From Flavobacterium bizetiae (GTDB lineage: Bacteria > Bacteroidota > Bacteroidia > Flavobacteriales > Flavobacteriaceae): a stretch of DNA of 64,000 nt. The notes under the pieces were generated by a model, which saw only the letters and a program-made list of their open reading frames with translations, did no database searches and was not told the origin of the DNA. Of the stretch, positions 9,490 through 19,270 are shown in pieces (positions within the stretch are counted from its first letter, which is position 1; each line of letters begins with the position of its first letter). Both the position numbers and the translations under genes were made by a program. The stretch spans positions 1 to 64,000 of the forward strand of contig NZ_CADCSU010000032.1 of assembly GCF_902804475.1 (NCBI RefSeq). The letters run 5' to 3'.

Positions 9490-10674
9490 TTATTTCATAG
9501 CAACTTTAGCTATAGCTGCTTTAACAGTATCAATTACCGCTTTTACAGTATCTTTAGCTGTACTATCTGTAGTAGCTTTTGCTCCTTCAGCTGGTGCTTT
9601 AGCAGCTGCTGCCGCTTTAATATCCTGAGCTAAAGTAGTTTTTTCGCTTAACCATTTTTTATAATCTTCCGGAGTATCAACAACCACTTTCATTTGCATG
9701 TTGTAGTGAGAAGCTCCACAAATTTTATTACATAATAATAAATAATCAAATGTATAAGGATCTAAAGCTGTACCTCCTTTTGCAACTAACTCAACGCTTT
9801 TTTCAGCTCTAAGTTTGTTGATATTTGCTACTTTCTCTACCATAAATGGTAACTCTCTGTATTCTGCAGTTGTATAAGTAGGAATAAAAGCAAATTCAGT
9901 AACCATTCCAGGAACACAGTTCATTTGCGCTCTAAAGTGAGGCATGTAAGCTGAGTGTAATACGTCTTGAGAACGCATTTTGAAATGTACTTTTTTACCT
10001 TTTGGAATATGCAATTCAGAAACTACAATATCATCAGCTGAGTTTTTATCAGACATATCAACACCTAAAGTATTAATACCTTCAATCAAACGAACGTTAG
10101 CTTTTCCTAAAACATTATCATTACCAGCATATCTCGCAGTCCATTTGAACTGTTGTGCGTATAATTCGATTTCAATTACGTCTTCATCTTTATCAACAAA
10201 CATAATGTTGTTCCAAGCATACAATCCGTAAAGAATTAAACAAGCTAAAACTACAGACGGGATAATACTCCAAATTGCCTCTAATTTATTACTATCAGCA
10301 AAGAACAATGCTTTTTTATCTTTGTGTCCTCTGTTTTTAAAAGAAAACCAGTACAATAAACCTTGTGTAATAAATTGAACTACAAAAATTAAAACCCAAG
10401 TAATATTCATTAAGTTGTCTACCAAAAGTCCGTGCTCTGAAGCAGGAGTATGAAGTGCTAAATTACCCCATTTAAGTAAACCGTAGATCGTAAATATATA
10501 TATGAAAGCTAAAAAGCCAAACATAACATATCCCTGAACATTATTATCATTATCTGATGCAACTTGAGAATCGTCCGAAGAAGATCCCACTTGAGTAAGA
10601 TCAAATATCTTGGTCAATTGCCATAATGCAACTGCTAATAAAACTAAAACTATAATTACCAACAAACTTGTCAT
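9490..10674 (-). CDS. coxB: Cytochrome c oxidase subunit II
   Basis: This membrane-anchored subunit carries the CuA electron-entry site. The binuclear CuA ligands are visible as C-NKI-C-GAS-H-YN-M near residues 320-332, with the upstream histidine in VLHSAYMPHF. Three hydrophobic segments lie in the first 150 residues, one more than the usual two. There is no CxxCH, so this is not a caa3-type subunit with a fused cytochrome c; electrons probably come from the ACIII haems. The last 45 residues are an Ala/Lys/Thr-rich low-complexity tail. It lies between actF (19 bp) and coxA (31 bp) and is co-transcribed. Confidence 0.96.
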   Translation of the reverse strand: MTSLLVIIVLVLLAVALWQLTKIFDLTQVGSSSDDSQVASDNDNNVQGYVMFGFLAFIYIFTIYGLLKWGNLALHTPASEHGLLVDNLMNITWVLIFVVQFITQGLLYWFSFKNRGHKDKKALFFADSNKLEAIWSIIPSVVLACLILYGLYAWNNIMFVDKDEDVIEIELYAQQFKWTARYAGNDNVLGKANVRLIEGINTLGVDMSDKNSADDIVVSELHIPKGKKVHFKMRSQDVLHSAYMPHFRAQMNCVPGMVTEFAFIPTYTTAEYRELPFMVEKVANINKLRAEKSVELVAKGGTALDPYTFDYLLLCNKICGASHYNMQMKVVVDTPEDYKKWLSEKTTLAQDIKAAAAAKAPAEGAKATTDSTAKDTVKAVIDTVKAAIAKVAMK

Positions 10675-10693
10675 CTGTTTACTTCTTTAAATA

Positions 10694-12088
10694 TTAATAA
10701 TGAAAATGTTTACTTTCTTCAATGAAAGGATTTCTTTTTGCTAACAAAGGAGCTTTAGTTAATGCAGTGAACACTACAAAAATAAACAAACCTAAGAAGA
10801 AAAGTATAGATGCAATTTCAGAAACTCCAATAAACCATTTATCTCCAACTGTACCTGGCATAATCATATTAAAGAAATCTACGTAGTGACCTAGTAAGAT
10901 AACAACACCAGCCATTACAATTACCCAGCTAAGACGTTTAAAGTCTGTGTTGATTAATATTAATAATGGGAACACGAAGTTCATAACTACAGCACCAAAG
11001 AATGGCAAGTTGTATAATTGAATTCTTGTTACGAAGTATGTTACCTCTTCAGGAATATTAGCATACCAGATTAACATGAATTGAGAGAACCATAAATAAG
11101 TCCAGAAAACACTAATACCAAACATAAATTTAGCTAAATCGTGAATGTGACTTGTATTTACATACTCTAAATATCCTTTAGATTTTAAGTAAACAGTTAC
11201 TAATGCAATTGCAGTAATACCACTTACGAAGAAAGATGCGAAAACATACCATCCAAATAAAGTACTGAACCAGTGTGGATCGATTGACATAATCCAATCC
11301 CAAGACATAATAGACTCAGATACGATAAAGAATACTAAGAAACCAGCAGTTAATTTGAAATTCTTTTTGTAGTATAGATCATCTTTTGCGTCATCCTGAG
11401 CTAAACAATTTTTTCTAGATTGGTAACGGTATAAGTTCCATCCTACTAAAAAGATAGCTGCTCTAATAATCCAGAAAGTAAAGTTTAAATATCCTGATTT
11501 TCCAGCAATAATTTTATCATAGTTTGGACTATTAGGATCAGTAACCCCTTCACCTAACCATACAAATATGTGATTAAAGTGTAATCCGCAAAGAATTAAG
11601 ATAATAAAGAAAATAATTGAACCTATCGGTAAATAAGCTGTGATTCCTTGCATAACTCTAAACAAAACCGGAGACCAACCTGCCTGAGCAACTTGTTGAA
11701 TAGCATAAAATGCTAAAGTTCCCATAGAAAGTAGTAAGAAGAAAATACAAGCAACATATAAAGCTGACCAAGGCTTATTTTGCAATTGGTGCAATACATG
11801 CGTTAAATGTTCTTTGTGTTCATCAGCAGCATTTACTGTTTCATGCTCGCCACCTTTGTGCGATTCATGCGAAGCTTCAGCAGCTTCGTGGTGTCCAGCT
11901 TCTTGATGAGAAGTTTCTGCTGTTGCTTCATGCGCAGCACCATGAGAACCATGTGCATCTGCAGCTAGAATTTTTTCAACTTCTTGAATATCTTTAGGAG
12001 CAGTTAAAAAACCATATCCAATTCCTAATACACCAAGTACCATTAGGATGATAGAAAAAGTTTTTAATTTACTTGAAAATGTATACAT
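10694..12088 (-). CDS. actF: Alternative complex III subunit ActF (NrfD-like membrane protein)
   Basis: ActF is one of two homologous polytopic quinol-interacting subunits of alternative complex III. I take the ATG at 12088 (464 residues); upstream in-frame codons to 12115 begin with TTG and abut the actE stop. After the first transmembrane helix there is a long periplasmic insertion, about residues 40-95, crowded with His, Ala and Glu (GSHGAAHEATAETSHQEAGHH and onward). Beyond it come about nine more hydrophobic helices typical of the NrfD/PsrC fold. Its position after actE and before coxB is the standard order for the ACIII-oxidase supercomplex genes. Confidence 0.93.
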   Translation of the reverse strand: MYTFSSKLKTFSIILMVLGVLGIGYGFLTAPKDIQEVEKILAADAHGSHGAAHEATAETSHQEAGHHEAAEASHESHKGGEHETVNAADEHKEHLTHVLHQLQNKPWSALYVACIFFLLLSMGTLAFYAIQQVAQAGWSPVLFRVMQGITAYLPIGSIIFFIILILCGLHFNHIFVWLGEGVTDPNSPNYDKIIAGKSGYLNFTFWIIRAAIFLVGWNLYRYQSRKNCLAQDDAKDDLYYKKNFKLTAGFLVFFIVSESIMSWDWIMSIDPHWFSTLFGWYVFASFFVSGITAIALVTVYLKSKGYLEYVNTSHIHDLAKFMFGISVFWTYLWFSQFMLIWYANIPEEVTYFVTRIQLYNLPFFGAVVMNFVFPLLILINTDFKRLSWVIVMAGVVILLGHYVDFFNMIMPGTVGDKWFIGVSEIASILFFLGLFIFVVFTALTKAPLLAKRNPFIEESKHFHY

Positions 12089-12115
12089 ATCTATTACGAT
12101 CAGTTTGTTCAACAA

Positions 12116-12661
12116 TTATAATTGGCTTTTTAGTTTTAGAACATAGTCAGCAACTAACCAACGTTCGTGGGCACTTAATTGATTTGCATGTGAACCCATT
12201 GCATTTAAACCATAAGTTTCAACGTGAAAGATACTTCCTTCAGTGATTTCTCTGTCTTTATAGCTAGGTACTCCAAGAAATTTTTCTCTTTCAACCAATT
12301 TACCTTTACCGTTTCCAGTTGCACCATGACAACTGATACAGTAAATTTCGAAAAGTTCTTTTCCTTTACCGGAATTTCTTTCGATAGAATCCAAAGGCGA
12401 TTTTAAATTAGCTTTAGCCAATTCATAACCAGCAGTTGAATTTTCATATTCATAAGGCTCAAAACCTCTATTAATACTTCCTTCTGCAGGAAGTTGTCCT
12501 TCTTTTCCACCTTTAAATATTTTTGCCTCTGAATATGGCTCATATGCCAAAGACTCATACATATTAGGGAAATACTGATAGTTTGGTGCCGAAGTATTGT
12601 GGCATGATGAAACTAAAATAGTTATACCAACTAAAAGTGTTATTTTATATATCCTTTTCAT
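12116..12661 (-). CDS. actE: Alternative complex III subunit ActE (monohaem c-type lipoprotein)
   Basis: This 181-residue periplasmic cytochrome has a lipoprotein signal ending at the lipobox VSSC (cysteine 20) and one haem c site, CISCH, near residue 108. A downstream methionine in the segment LNAMGSH is a likely axial ligand. In ACIII this subunit relays electrons from the ActA haems towards the oxidase. It follows actD by 8 bp and its stop abuts the actF leader. A 'cytochrome c family protein' label would also fit, but the operon position settles the role. Confidence 0.93.
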   Translation of the reverse strand: MKRIYKITLLVGITILVSSCHNTSAPNYQYFPNMYESLAYEPYSEAKIFKGGKEGQLPAEGSINRGFEPYEYENSTAGYELAKANLKSPLDSIERNSGKGKELFEIYCISCHGATGNGKGKLVEREKFLGVPSYKDREITEGSIFHVETYGLNAMGSHANQLSAHERWLVADYVLKLKSQL

Positions 12662-12669
12662 AGCTACAA

Positions 12670-13194
12670 TTAATTCTTTTCAATTACTTTAACTTCAACA
12701 GCACCTGTACCTTCAAAGAAAGAAACTAGTTCTGCTTCGTTATCATTTACGGCAACTTCCATTAAAAAATGGTCATCTGTTGTTCTTACATCAGGATTTT
12801 CAGCTTCTTTGAATGGCCATAATCTACTTCTCATATAAAAAGTAATAACCATTAAGTGGGCAGCAAAAAATACTGTCATCTCAAACATAATTGGCACAAA
12901 TGATGGCATATTCTGAATGAAACTAAAACTTGGTTTTCCACCAATATCTTGTGGCCAATCATGAATCATGATATAACTCATCATGGTTGTAGCAACAGAA
13001 ATACCAACACATCCATATAAAAATGCACAAATTGCTAATCTTGTTGGTGCTAAACCCATAGCTTTATCCAATCCGTGAACTGGGAATGGAGTAAAAACCT
13101 CTTCAATATGATGATGAGCAGCTCTGGTTTTCTTTACTGCATCCATCAAAATATCATCGTCATTATAAATGGCGTATATTACTTTATTACTCAT
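12670..13194 (-). CDS. actD: Alternative complex III subunit ActD (DUF3341)
   Basis: The 174-residue subunit has a soluble N-terminal ferredoxin-like domain that begins with SNKVIYAIYNDDDILMDAVK and two transmembrane helices (about 58-82 and 100-120), followed by a short C-terminal tail. It belongs to the DUF3341 family, a structural ACIII subunit without cofactors. Its start overlaps the end of actC by eight bases, which suggests coupled translation. Confidence 0.92.
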   Translation of the reverse strand: MSNKVIYAIYNDDDILMDAVKKTRAAHHHIEEVFTPFPVHGLDKAMGLAPTRLAICAFLYGCVGISVATTMMSYIMIHDWPQDIGGKPSFSFIQNMPSFVPIMFEMTVFFAAHLMVITFYMRSRLWPFKEAENPDVRTTDDHFLMEVAVNDNEAELVSFFEGTGAVEVKVIEKN

Positions 13195-14587
13195 GATGTG
13201 AATCTTTATTTGCTCTTTCTCTAATGTAATTATCTCCTGTTCCTTTCAAAATTGTTTTTACCTCTGCCTGAGCAATTACAGGGAATGTTCTAGAGTATAA
13301 TAAAAACAATACGAAGAAGAAACCTATCGTTCCGATGAAAATTCCAATATCAACAAATGTTGGTGAAAACATTGTCCAAGAAGATGGAAGGTAATCTCTA
13401 TGTAAAGAAGTAACAATAATTACGAATCTTTCAAACCACATTCCGATGTTTACAACGATCGAAATAATAAATGAAAACATGATACTTGTTCTTAATTTCT
13501 TGAACCACATAAATTGTGGAGAGAAAACGTTACAAGTCATCATCGACCAATATGCCCACCAGTAAGGTCCGGTAGCTCTGTTCAAGAACGCATATTGCTC
13601 ATATTCTACACCTGAATACCAAGCTACGAATAACTCAGTGATATACGCTACCCCTACGATAGAACCTGTAATCATGATTACAATGTTCATTAACTCGATA
13701 TGTTGTAATGTAATATACGCTTCAAGATTAGAAACTTTTCTCATAACGATCAACAAGGTATTTACCATTGCAAATCCTGAGAATACCGCTCCGGCAACGA
13801 AGTACGGAGGGAAGATTGTTGTATGCCATCCTGGAATTACAGAAGTAGCAAAGTCCATAGATACAATCGTGTGTACAGAAAGTACAAGAGGAGTAGCTAA
13901 ACCAGCTAATACTAAAGATACTTCTTCAAAACGTTGCCAGTCTTTTGCTCTACCACTCCATCCAAAACTTAGGATAGAATATACTCTTTTATTAAAAGGT
14001 GTTATTGCTCTATCACGTAGCATTGCAAAGTCAGGTAATAAACCAGTCCACCAGAAAACTAATGATACTGAAAGATACGTAGAAATTGCAAATACATCCC
14101 AAAGTAGCGGTGAGTTAAAGTTAACCCATAATGATCCAAATTGATTTGGAATAGGTAAAACCCAGTATGCTAACCATGGACGACCCATGTGAATAATTGG
14201 GAATAAACCTGCCTGAACTACCGAGAAGATAGTCATAGCTTCTGCAGAACGGTTAATCGCCATTCTCCAACGTTGACGGAAAAGTAATAATACCGCAGAA
14301 ATTAATGTTCCGGCGTGACCAATACCAACCCACCAAACGAAGTTCGTGATATCCCAGGCCCAACCAACTGTTTTATTTAATCCCCATGTTCCAATACCGG
14401 TAGATACGGTGTAAATAATACAACCTAACCCCCAAAGGAAGGCTATTAATGCGATTGAAAATACAATCCACCAATGTTTGTTTGCTGGCCCTTCAACAGG
14501 GGCAGCTACATCTACAGTTACATCGTGATAAGATTTATCACCTATAACTAAAGGTTTTCTAATGGGTGCTTCGTAGTGAGACGACAT
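13187..14587 (-). CDS. actC: Alternative complex III subunit ActC (NrfD-like quinol-binding subunit)
   Basis: The 466-residue polytopic protein has about ten hydrophobic helices, an NrfD/PsrC family fold, and a conserved aromatic-rich early region (ANKHWWIVFSIALIAFLWG). In ACIII it packs against the iron-sulfur ActB subunit and forms the quinol oxidation site. It lies 34 bp after actB and overlaps actD by eight bases. Confidence 0.95.
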   Translation of the reverse strand: MSSHYEAPIRKPLVIGDKSYHDVTVDVAAPVEGPANKHWWIVFSIALIAFLWGLGCIIYTVSTGIGTWGLNKTVGWAWDITNFVWWVGIGHAGTLISAVLLLFRQRWRMAINRSAEAMTIFSVVQAGLFPIIHMGRPWLAYWVLPIPNQFGSLWVNFNSPLLWDVFAISTYLSVSLVFWWTGLLPDFAMLRDRAITPFNKRVYSILSFGWSGRAKDWQRFEEVSLVLAGLATPLVLSVHTIVSMDFATSVIPGWHTTIFPPYFVAGAVFSGFAMVNTLLIVMRKVSNLEAYITLQHIELMNIVIMITGSIVGVAYITELFVAWYSGVEYEQYAFLNRATGPYWWAYWSMMTCNVFSPQFMWFKKLRTSIMFSFIISIVVNIGMWFERFVIIVTSLHRDYLPSSWTMFSPTFVDIGIFIGTIGFFFVLFLLYSRTFPVIAQAEVKTILKGTGDNYIRERANKDSHHE

Positions 14588-14621
14588 AATCCTTTATATG
14601 TTTCTTAATTAATAATTTATT

Positions 14622-17600
14622 CTAAGTATTTCTAACTTTAACATGGTAAACCACATTAGGTTTTGTTCCAACATGCTCTAATAAGTGGTATGATCTATCA
14701 TCAGCCGCTAATTTAGCAACTTTACTTTCAGCATCATTAACATCACCAAATATCATTGCTCCAGAAGAACAAGCATTTGAACAAGCTGTTTGGAATTCTC
14801 CATCAGCAACCGGACGACCTTCATTTTTTGCTTTCAATTTAGTCGCCTGTGTCATTTGAATACACATAGAACATTTTTCCATAACTCCACGAGAACGAAC
14901 GTTTACGTCTGGATTTAATACCATACGACCTAAATCATCATTCATGTGGTAATCGAATTCACTGTTTTTGTTGTACAAGAACCAGTTAAAACGACGTACT
15001 TTATACGGACAGTTGTTTGCACAATAACGAGTACCAACACATCTGTTGTATGCCATGTGGTTTTGACCTTCACGACCGTGAGATGTAGCAGCAACAGGAC
15101 AAACTGTCTCACATGGTGCGTGATTACAGTGTTGACACATTACTGGTTGGAAAGAAACTTGTGGATTATCTCCAGGTTTTTCCATTTCGTTAAATGTAGA
15201 CAATGAACTAGATAAACCAGCTATATTATCTTTTCTTTCGTTATCTCCTTCAAAAGTACTTTCAGAAGAGTAATATCTGTCAATACGCAACCAGTGCATA
15301 TCACGACTTCTTCTTACCTCTGCTTTACCTACAACAGGAACGTTGTTTTCAGCGTGACAAGCAATAACACATGCTCCACAACCTGTACAAGCGTTTAAGT
15401 CAATAGAAAGGTTAAAGTGATGTCCTGTAGTACGATCAAATGATTCCCATAAATCGACAGTTGTAGCTTTTACTTCTTCGTGATCTAAAGATACCATTGG
15501 TTGTTCGTTCCAATGTTCAGCATCTTCAGTATTAAAAATTTTAAGAGTAGTTTCTTTAATGATATCTCCTCTACCCATTAATGTTTTCTGTCCCTGAACA
15601 CAAGCAAACTCGTGAACACCATTTGCTTTCGCAATAGTAACAGATTGAACACTATTGAAGTTTTTATATAATGAGTAAGCGTTTAAACCTACTACCATTT
15701 CTTCTTTTAAAGCAGCCTTACGACCGTAACCTAATGCCAAACCAACTGTACCAACAGCTTGTCCTGGCTGAACAATTACCGGAACGTTTTCCAATTTTAA
15801 ACCATCAGCAGTAGTAATTGTAGCATAACTTCCGTTTAAACCTCCGTTTGCAACAATTTCATTTGATAAGTTATATTTTTTAGCATCAGCATTCGAAACT
15901 GTAACATAGTTATCCCAAGAAACTCTTGTGATTGGATCAGGAAACTCTTGCAACCAAGGATTGTTTGCTTGTTGACCGTCACCCATACCTGTTTTAGTAT
16001 ATAATACTAATTCAAACTCTCCACTAGATTTAGATTTAGCAACAGCATTTGCAGCAGCACTATAATCAACAGATCCTGCAGATAATGCAGATGAACCAAT
16101 AACAAAAACACCATCATGTAAAACTTTGTTCCAAGAAGAACCTGCGATAATTGAAGCTGAATTAGCTTTAATATAATCATAGAAGTTTCCAGGAGTTCCG
16201 TTTAATGACAATAAAACGTCTTGAAATTGTTTTGTATTAAAGATAGGACGAATAGTTGGCTGAGTCAGACTATAAGTTCCTTTTGTAATTACAACATCTC
16301 CCCAAGCCTCTAAATAATGAGGAGCCGGAGCAGCAATTGTAGTTATAGATGCAGTTTCATCTTCTTTTAAAGAAAACGCAACTGACGTTTTTACTTTTTT
16401 CAATCCAGATACAAAAGAAGCTGAATCAGCTAAAGTATAAACCGGATTAATTCCGCTCATGATTAAAGTATGAACACTTCCAGCATTCATATCTTTTACC
16501 AATTGAGACACAACCGCATTAGATCCTTTTCTAATTTGTCTTGTACCAGCAGTATTAAAAGCTTCACTCGCCAATACCTGATTGATCGCTAAAACTAATA
16601 ATTGAGCATTTTTATCTTCAAGACCTGAAACTAATACTCCTTTAGCACCAGCAAGTTTCAACTGTTGAGCAGCTTTAACTACTTCTGGTTTAAACTTAGC
16701 ATCTAAAGAATTAGCTACAGAAGATCCTGTAATTATATTATAAATTTGAACTAAAGCTTGTTTTTGATCAACACTACTCATAGGAATACGCTTATCAGCA
16801 GCAGCTCCAGACAATGTCATGTTTGATTCTAACTGAAAGTGACGAGACATTTTCTTAGATCCGGTAGGCCCTGCAGGAATTCTTCCCTGAGCATATCCTG
16901 AATCATATCCACCACCTTGCCAGTCTCCTAAGAAATCAGCTCCAACAGAAACAATTAAAGAAGCTTTTGAAAAATCATAATCAACAAGCGCTCTTTCTCC
17001 GTAAACTGTTTCGAATGCATCTAGTGCTTCTGATGAAGAAACTGCATCATAAACAACATGTTTTGCATTAGGATTTTTAGCAATGAATTCAGCTATTAAT
17101 TTTTCAGTAGATGGACTCGCCAAAGTATTTGTCAACAATACCACTTGTCCGCCTTTTGCTTTTGCTTCAGCAAGACTTGATTTTATTCTCAAATCAACAG
17201 CAGACCAGCTACCATTTTTTCCGTCCACCTTAGGCTCTTTCAAACGCATGCTATCATATAATGATAAGATAGATGCATGAATTCTAGCATTAGCTGAAAA
17301 CTTAGATCCAGAAATAGTATTGTTATCAATTTTAATTGGACGACCCTCACGAGTTTTTACTAATAAGTTAGCAAAATCAAAACCATCAAAAACAGTAGTT
17401 GCATAATAATCTGCAACACCAGGAATGATTTGTTCTGGTTGTAAAACATATGGTATAGACTTGTGAACAGGACCTTCGCAGGCAGCAAGCGTAACCGCTG
17501 CAGTACTAAATCCTACGTACTTTAAAAAGTCACGACGTGAAGTTCCAGATGAAGCTAAAGCATCTGCATTTCCTAAGAATTCTTCAGTAGGAATTTCTTC

Positions 17601-17687
17601 AACAAATTCGTTATTTCTAAGCGCCTCAACAATAGAACTATTCTCTAGTTCTTCAACACTTTTCCAGTATTTTTTGTTTGATGACAT
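14622..17687 (-). CDS. actB: Alternative complex III subunit ActB (iron-sulfur, molybdopterin-oxidoreductase-like)
   Basis: This is a 1021-residue periplasmic fusion. The first part resembles molybdopterin oxidoreductases but in this family binds no molybdenum; the C-terminal part is a four-cluster ferredoxin domain. Residues 51-60 hold a twin-arginine motif (SRRDFLKYVGF) followed by a hydrophobic stretch and a lipobox-like LAAC at 70. The Fe-S ligands lie from about 767 onward: CTGCGACVIAC, CQHCNHAPCETVC, CVGTRYCANNC, and CSMC paired with CSNAC. That is 15 cysteines, matching three [4Fe-4S] and one [3Fe-4S] cluster. It passes electrons from quinol at ActC to the ActA haems. Confidence 0.95.
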   Translation of the reverse strand: MSSNKKYWKSVEELENSSIVEALRNNEFVEEIPTEEFLGNADALASSGTSRRDFLKYVGFSTAAVTLAACEGPVHKSIPYVLQPEQIIPGVADYYATTVFDGFDFANLLVKTREGRPIKIDNNTISGSKFSANARIHASILSLYDSMRLKEPKVDGKNGSWSAVDLRIKSSLAEAKAKGGQVVLLTNTLASPSTEKLIAEFIAKNPNAKHVVYDAVSSSEALDAFETVYGERALVDYDFSKASLIVSVGADFLGDWQGGGYDSGYAQGRIPAGPTGSKKMSRHFQLESNMTLSGAAADKRIPMSSVDQKQALVQIYNIITGSSVANSLDAKFKPEVVKAAQQLKLAGAKGVLVSGLEDKNAQLLVLAINQVLASEAFNTAGTRQIRKGSNAVVSQLVKDMNAGSVHTLIMSGINPVYTLADSASFVSGLKKVKTSVAFSLKEDETASITTIAAPAPHYLEAWGDVVITKGTYSLTQPTIRPIFNTKQFQDVLLSLNGTPGNFYDYIKANSASIIAGSSWNKVLHDGVFVIGSSALSAGSVDYSAAANAVAKSKSSGEFELVLYTKTGMGDGQQANNPWLQEFPDPITRVSWDNYVTVSNADAKKYNLSNEIVANGGLNGSYATITTADGLKLENVPVIVQPGQAVGTVGLALGYGRKAALKEEMVVGLNAYSLYKNFNSVQSVTIAKANGVHEFACVQGQKTLMGRGDIIKETTLKIFNTEDAEHWNEQPMVSLDHEEVKATTVDLWESFDRTTGHHFNLSIDLNACTGCGACVIACHAENNVPVVGKAEVRRSRDMHWLRIDRYYSSESTFEGDNERKDNIAGLSSSLSTFNEMEKPGDNPQVSFQPVMCQHCNHAPCETVCPVAATSHGREGQNHMAYNRCVGTRYCANNCPYKVRRFNWFLYNKNSEFDYHMNDDLGRMVLNPDVNVRSRGVMEKCSMCIQMTQATKLKAKNEGRPVADGEFQTACSNACSSGAMIFGDVNDAESKVAKLAADDRSYHLLEHVGTKPNVVYHVKVRNT

Positions 17688-17719
17688 TGTATATAAATAT
17701 TAAAATCTTAATAATTCGA

Positions 17720-19051
17720 TTAATAGTGGCATTTACCGCATTCTAAACCTCCCATTTGCGCTGCAGTCAATTTTTCTACACCGTATTTTTTAGAAAGTTC
17801 AGCATGAATTTTATCATAGTAAGCATTACCTTCCATCTTAACATCAGTTTTTCTATGGCAATCAATACACCATCCCATTGTTAATTTAGAATATTGCTTC
17901 ATGATCTCAAATTCCTGCACTGGACCGTGACAAGTTTGACATTCAACTCCCGCAACATTAACGTGTTGAGAGTGGTTGAAGTAAACAAAATCAGGAAGAT
18001 TATGAATACGAACCCATTTTACCGGCTGCGTTTTTCCAGTATACTCCTGTTTAGCTTTATCCCAGCCAACAGCATCGTATAATTTTTGGATTTGAGCATC
18101 GTAAAATGCTTTGCTGTACTCAGGAGTAGCAGTAGTTTCAGCAACTTCAGAAATATTTTTATGACAGTTCATACAAACATTCAAAGATGGAATACCAGCT
18201 GTTTTACTCACACGAGCAGCAGAGTGACAATATTTACAATTGATTTCGTTATCACCAGCGTGAATTTTATGAGAATAGTGAATTGGCTGAATTGGCTCAT
18301 AATTTTGATCAACACCTACTTGCATTAAGTATGCATACACAAAATAACCACTTGCCAAAAGCAAGAATATAGAAGTAACCAAAACCAGGAATTGGTTTTT
18401 AGCAAAAGCTTTCCAGATTGGAGTTCTAGCTTCTCTAGGAGCAACTTCAATACCATTATTACTTGCTACTTTCGTTAACACTTTGTTCACCATGAACAAC
18501 ATAACTACCAAGATAGCCATTACAAGAGCAAGAGCTCCTAAAATAATGTTATTTGAAATTCCACCACCTTCAACGTTAGTTCCAGGAGGAGTAGCTGCAC
18601 CAGGAGCACCGGCAGCAGGCTCAGCTTTTACTTCAGAAGTATAAGCAATAATGTTATCAATATCACCTGTTGATAATTGAGGAAAAGAAGTCATTACTGA
18701 CTTGTTGTGCTCTTCAAATAATTTAACTGCAACAGGATCTCCTGATTTAATCATTTCGGAGCTGTTATGCACCCACTTGTAAATCCATGCCATCTCATGT
18801 TTGGCAGCAACCCCTCTTAGGGCCGGACCTGTTGACTTAGCATCTAATTTGTGACATGCAGCGCAATTTGCATTAAAAAGTTCTTTCCCTTTTACTGGAT
18901 CACCACCTGCAGCAGCAGCCGGAGCAGCAGCTTCAGGCGCCGCCGGAGCAGCAGCTTCTTGAGCAAATGAAGTTAGGGAGAAAATTAACGTTAGCGATAA
19001 GCTAAGTAGTAATTTTCTTGAGATCGAATTATGGTTACCCACCTTTTTCAT
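17720..19051 (-). CDS. actA: Alternative complex III subunit ActA (multihaem cytochrome c with extra N-terminal monohaem domain)
   Basis: The 443-residue protein has a signal peptide (to about residue 30), an Ala/Pro linker, and a class-I-like cytochrome c domain with CAACH near 60 and a likely Met ligand in SVMTSF. A first membrane helix (about 170-190) and a second (about 220-240) follow, then five further haem sites: CKYCH, CMNCH, CQTCH, CIDCH and CGKCH, the last at the extreme C-terminus. ActA is known as a pentahaem subunit; this protein therefore has six CxxCH motifs because of the fused N-terminal domain. It is the first gene of the operon, behind a consensus promoter. Confidence 0.95.
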   Translation of the reverse strand: MKKVGNHNSISRKLLLSLSLTLIFSLTSFAQEAAAPAAPEAAAPAAAAGGDPVKGKELFNANCAACHKLDAKSTGPALRGVAAKHEMAWIYKWVHNSSEMIKSGDPVAVKLFEEHNKSVMTSFPQLSTGDIDNIIAYTSEVKAEPAAGAPGAATPPGTNVEGGGISNNIILGALALVMAILVVMLFMVNKVLTKVASNNGIEVAPREARTPIWKAFAKNQFLVLVTSIFLLLASGYFVYAYLMQVGVDQNYEPIQPIHYSHKIHAGDNEINCKYCHSAARVSKTAGIPSLNVCMNCHKNISEVAETTATPEYSKAFYDAQIQKLYDAVGWDKAKQEYTGKTQPVKWVRIHNLPDFVYFNHSQHVNVAGVECQTCHGPVQEFEIMKQYSKLTMGWCIDCHRKTDVKMEGNAYYDKIHAELSKKYGVEKLTAAQMGGLECGKCHY

Positions 19052-19138
19052 ATAGTATAATAATTATCTACTAATTTTTGGTATGATTTTTTCTGTAATA
19101 AATCAACGAAAAACTAATACCTTCTTTTAAAACTTGCA

Positions 19139-19168
19139 CAAAAATACGACTTATGAACTATTCTCAAA
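19139..19168 (-). promoter_or_regulatory. Promoter of the act-cox operon
   Basis: On the minus strand TTTG (19165-19168) is followed after 18 nt by TATTTTTG (19139-19146). This matches the Bacteroidota primary sigma pattern TTTG...TAnnTTTG and lies about 90 bp before actA. Confidence 0.75.
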
Positions 19169-19270
19169 ACCTTAAAATACTCTTAAATATCAATTTATAT
19201 CAATTCTAAATAATATTAAAATTTTATATACAAACTTTAAATAGTAATTTCGCGTAAAAACCATCACATT

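Noticed and set aside
9490-10674. caa3-type fused cytochrome c in CoxB
   Set aside because: No CxxCH motif is present; the C-terminal tail is Ala/Lys low complexity.
12089-12115. Upstream extension of ActF from TTG
   Set aside because: It would begin with two TTG codons abutting the actE stop; the ATG at 12088 leads straight into the first membrane helix.
13638-14144. 168-residue plus-strand frame opposite actC
   Set aside because: It is antisense to a strongly conserved membrane subunit and has shadow-like composition.
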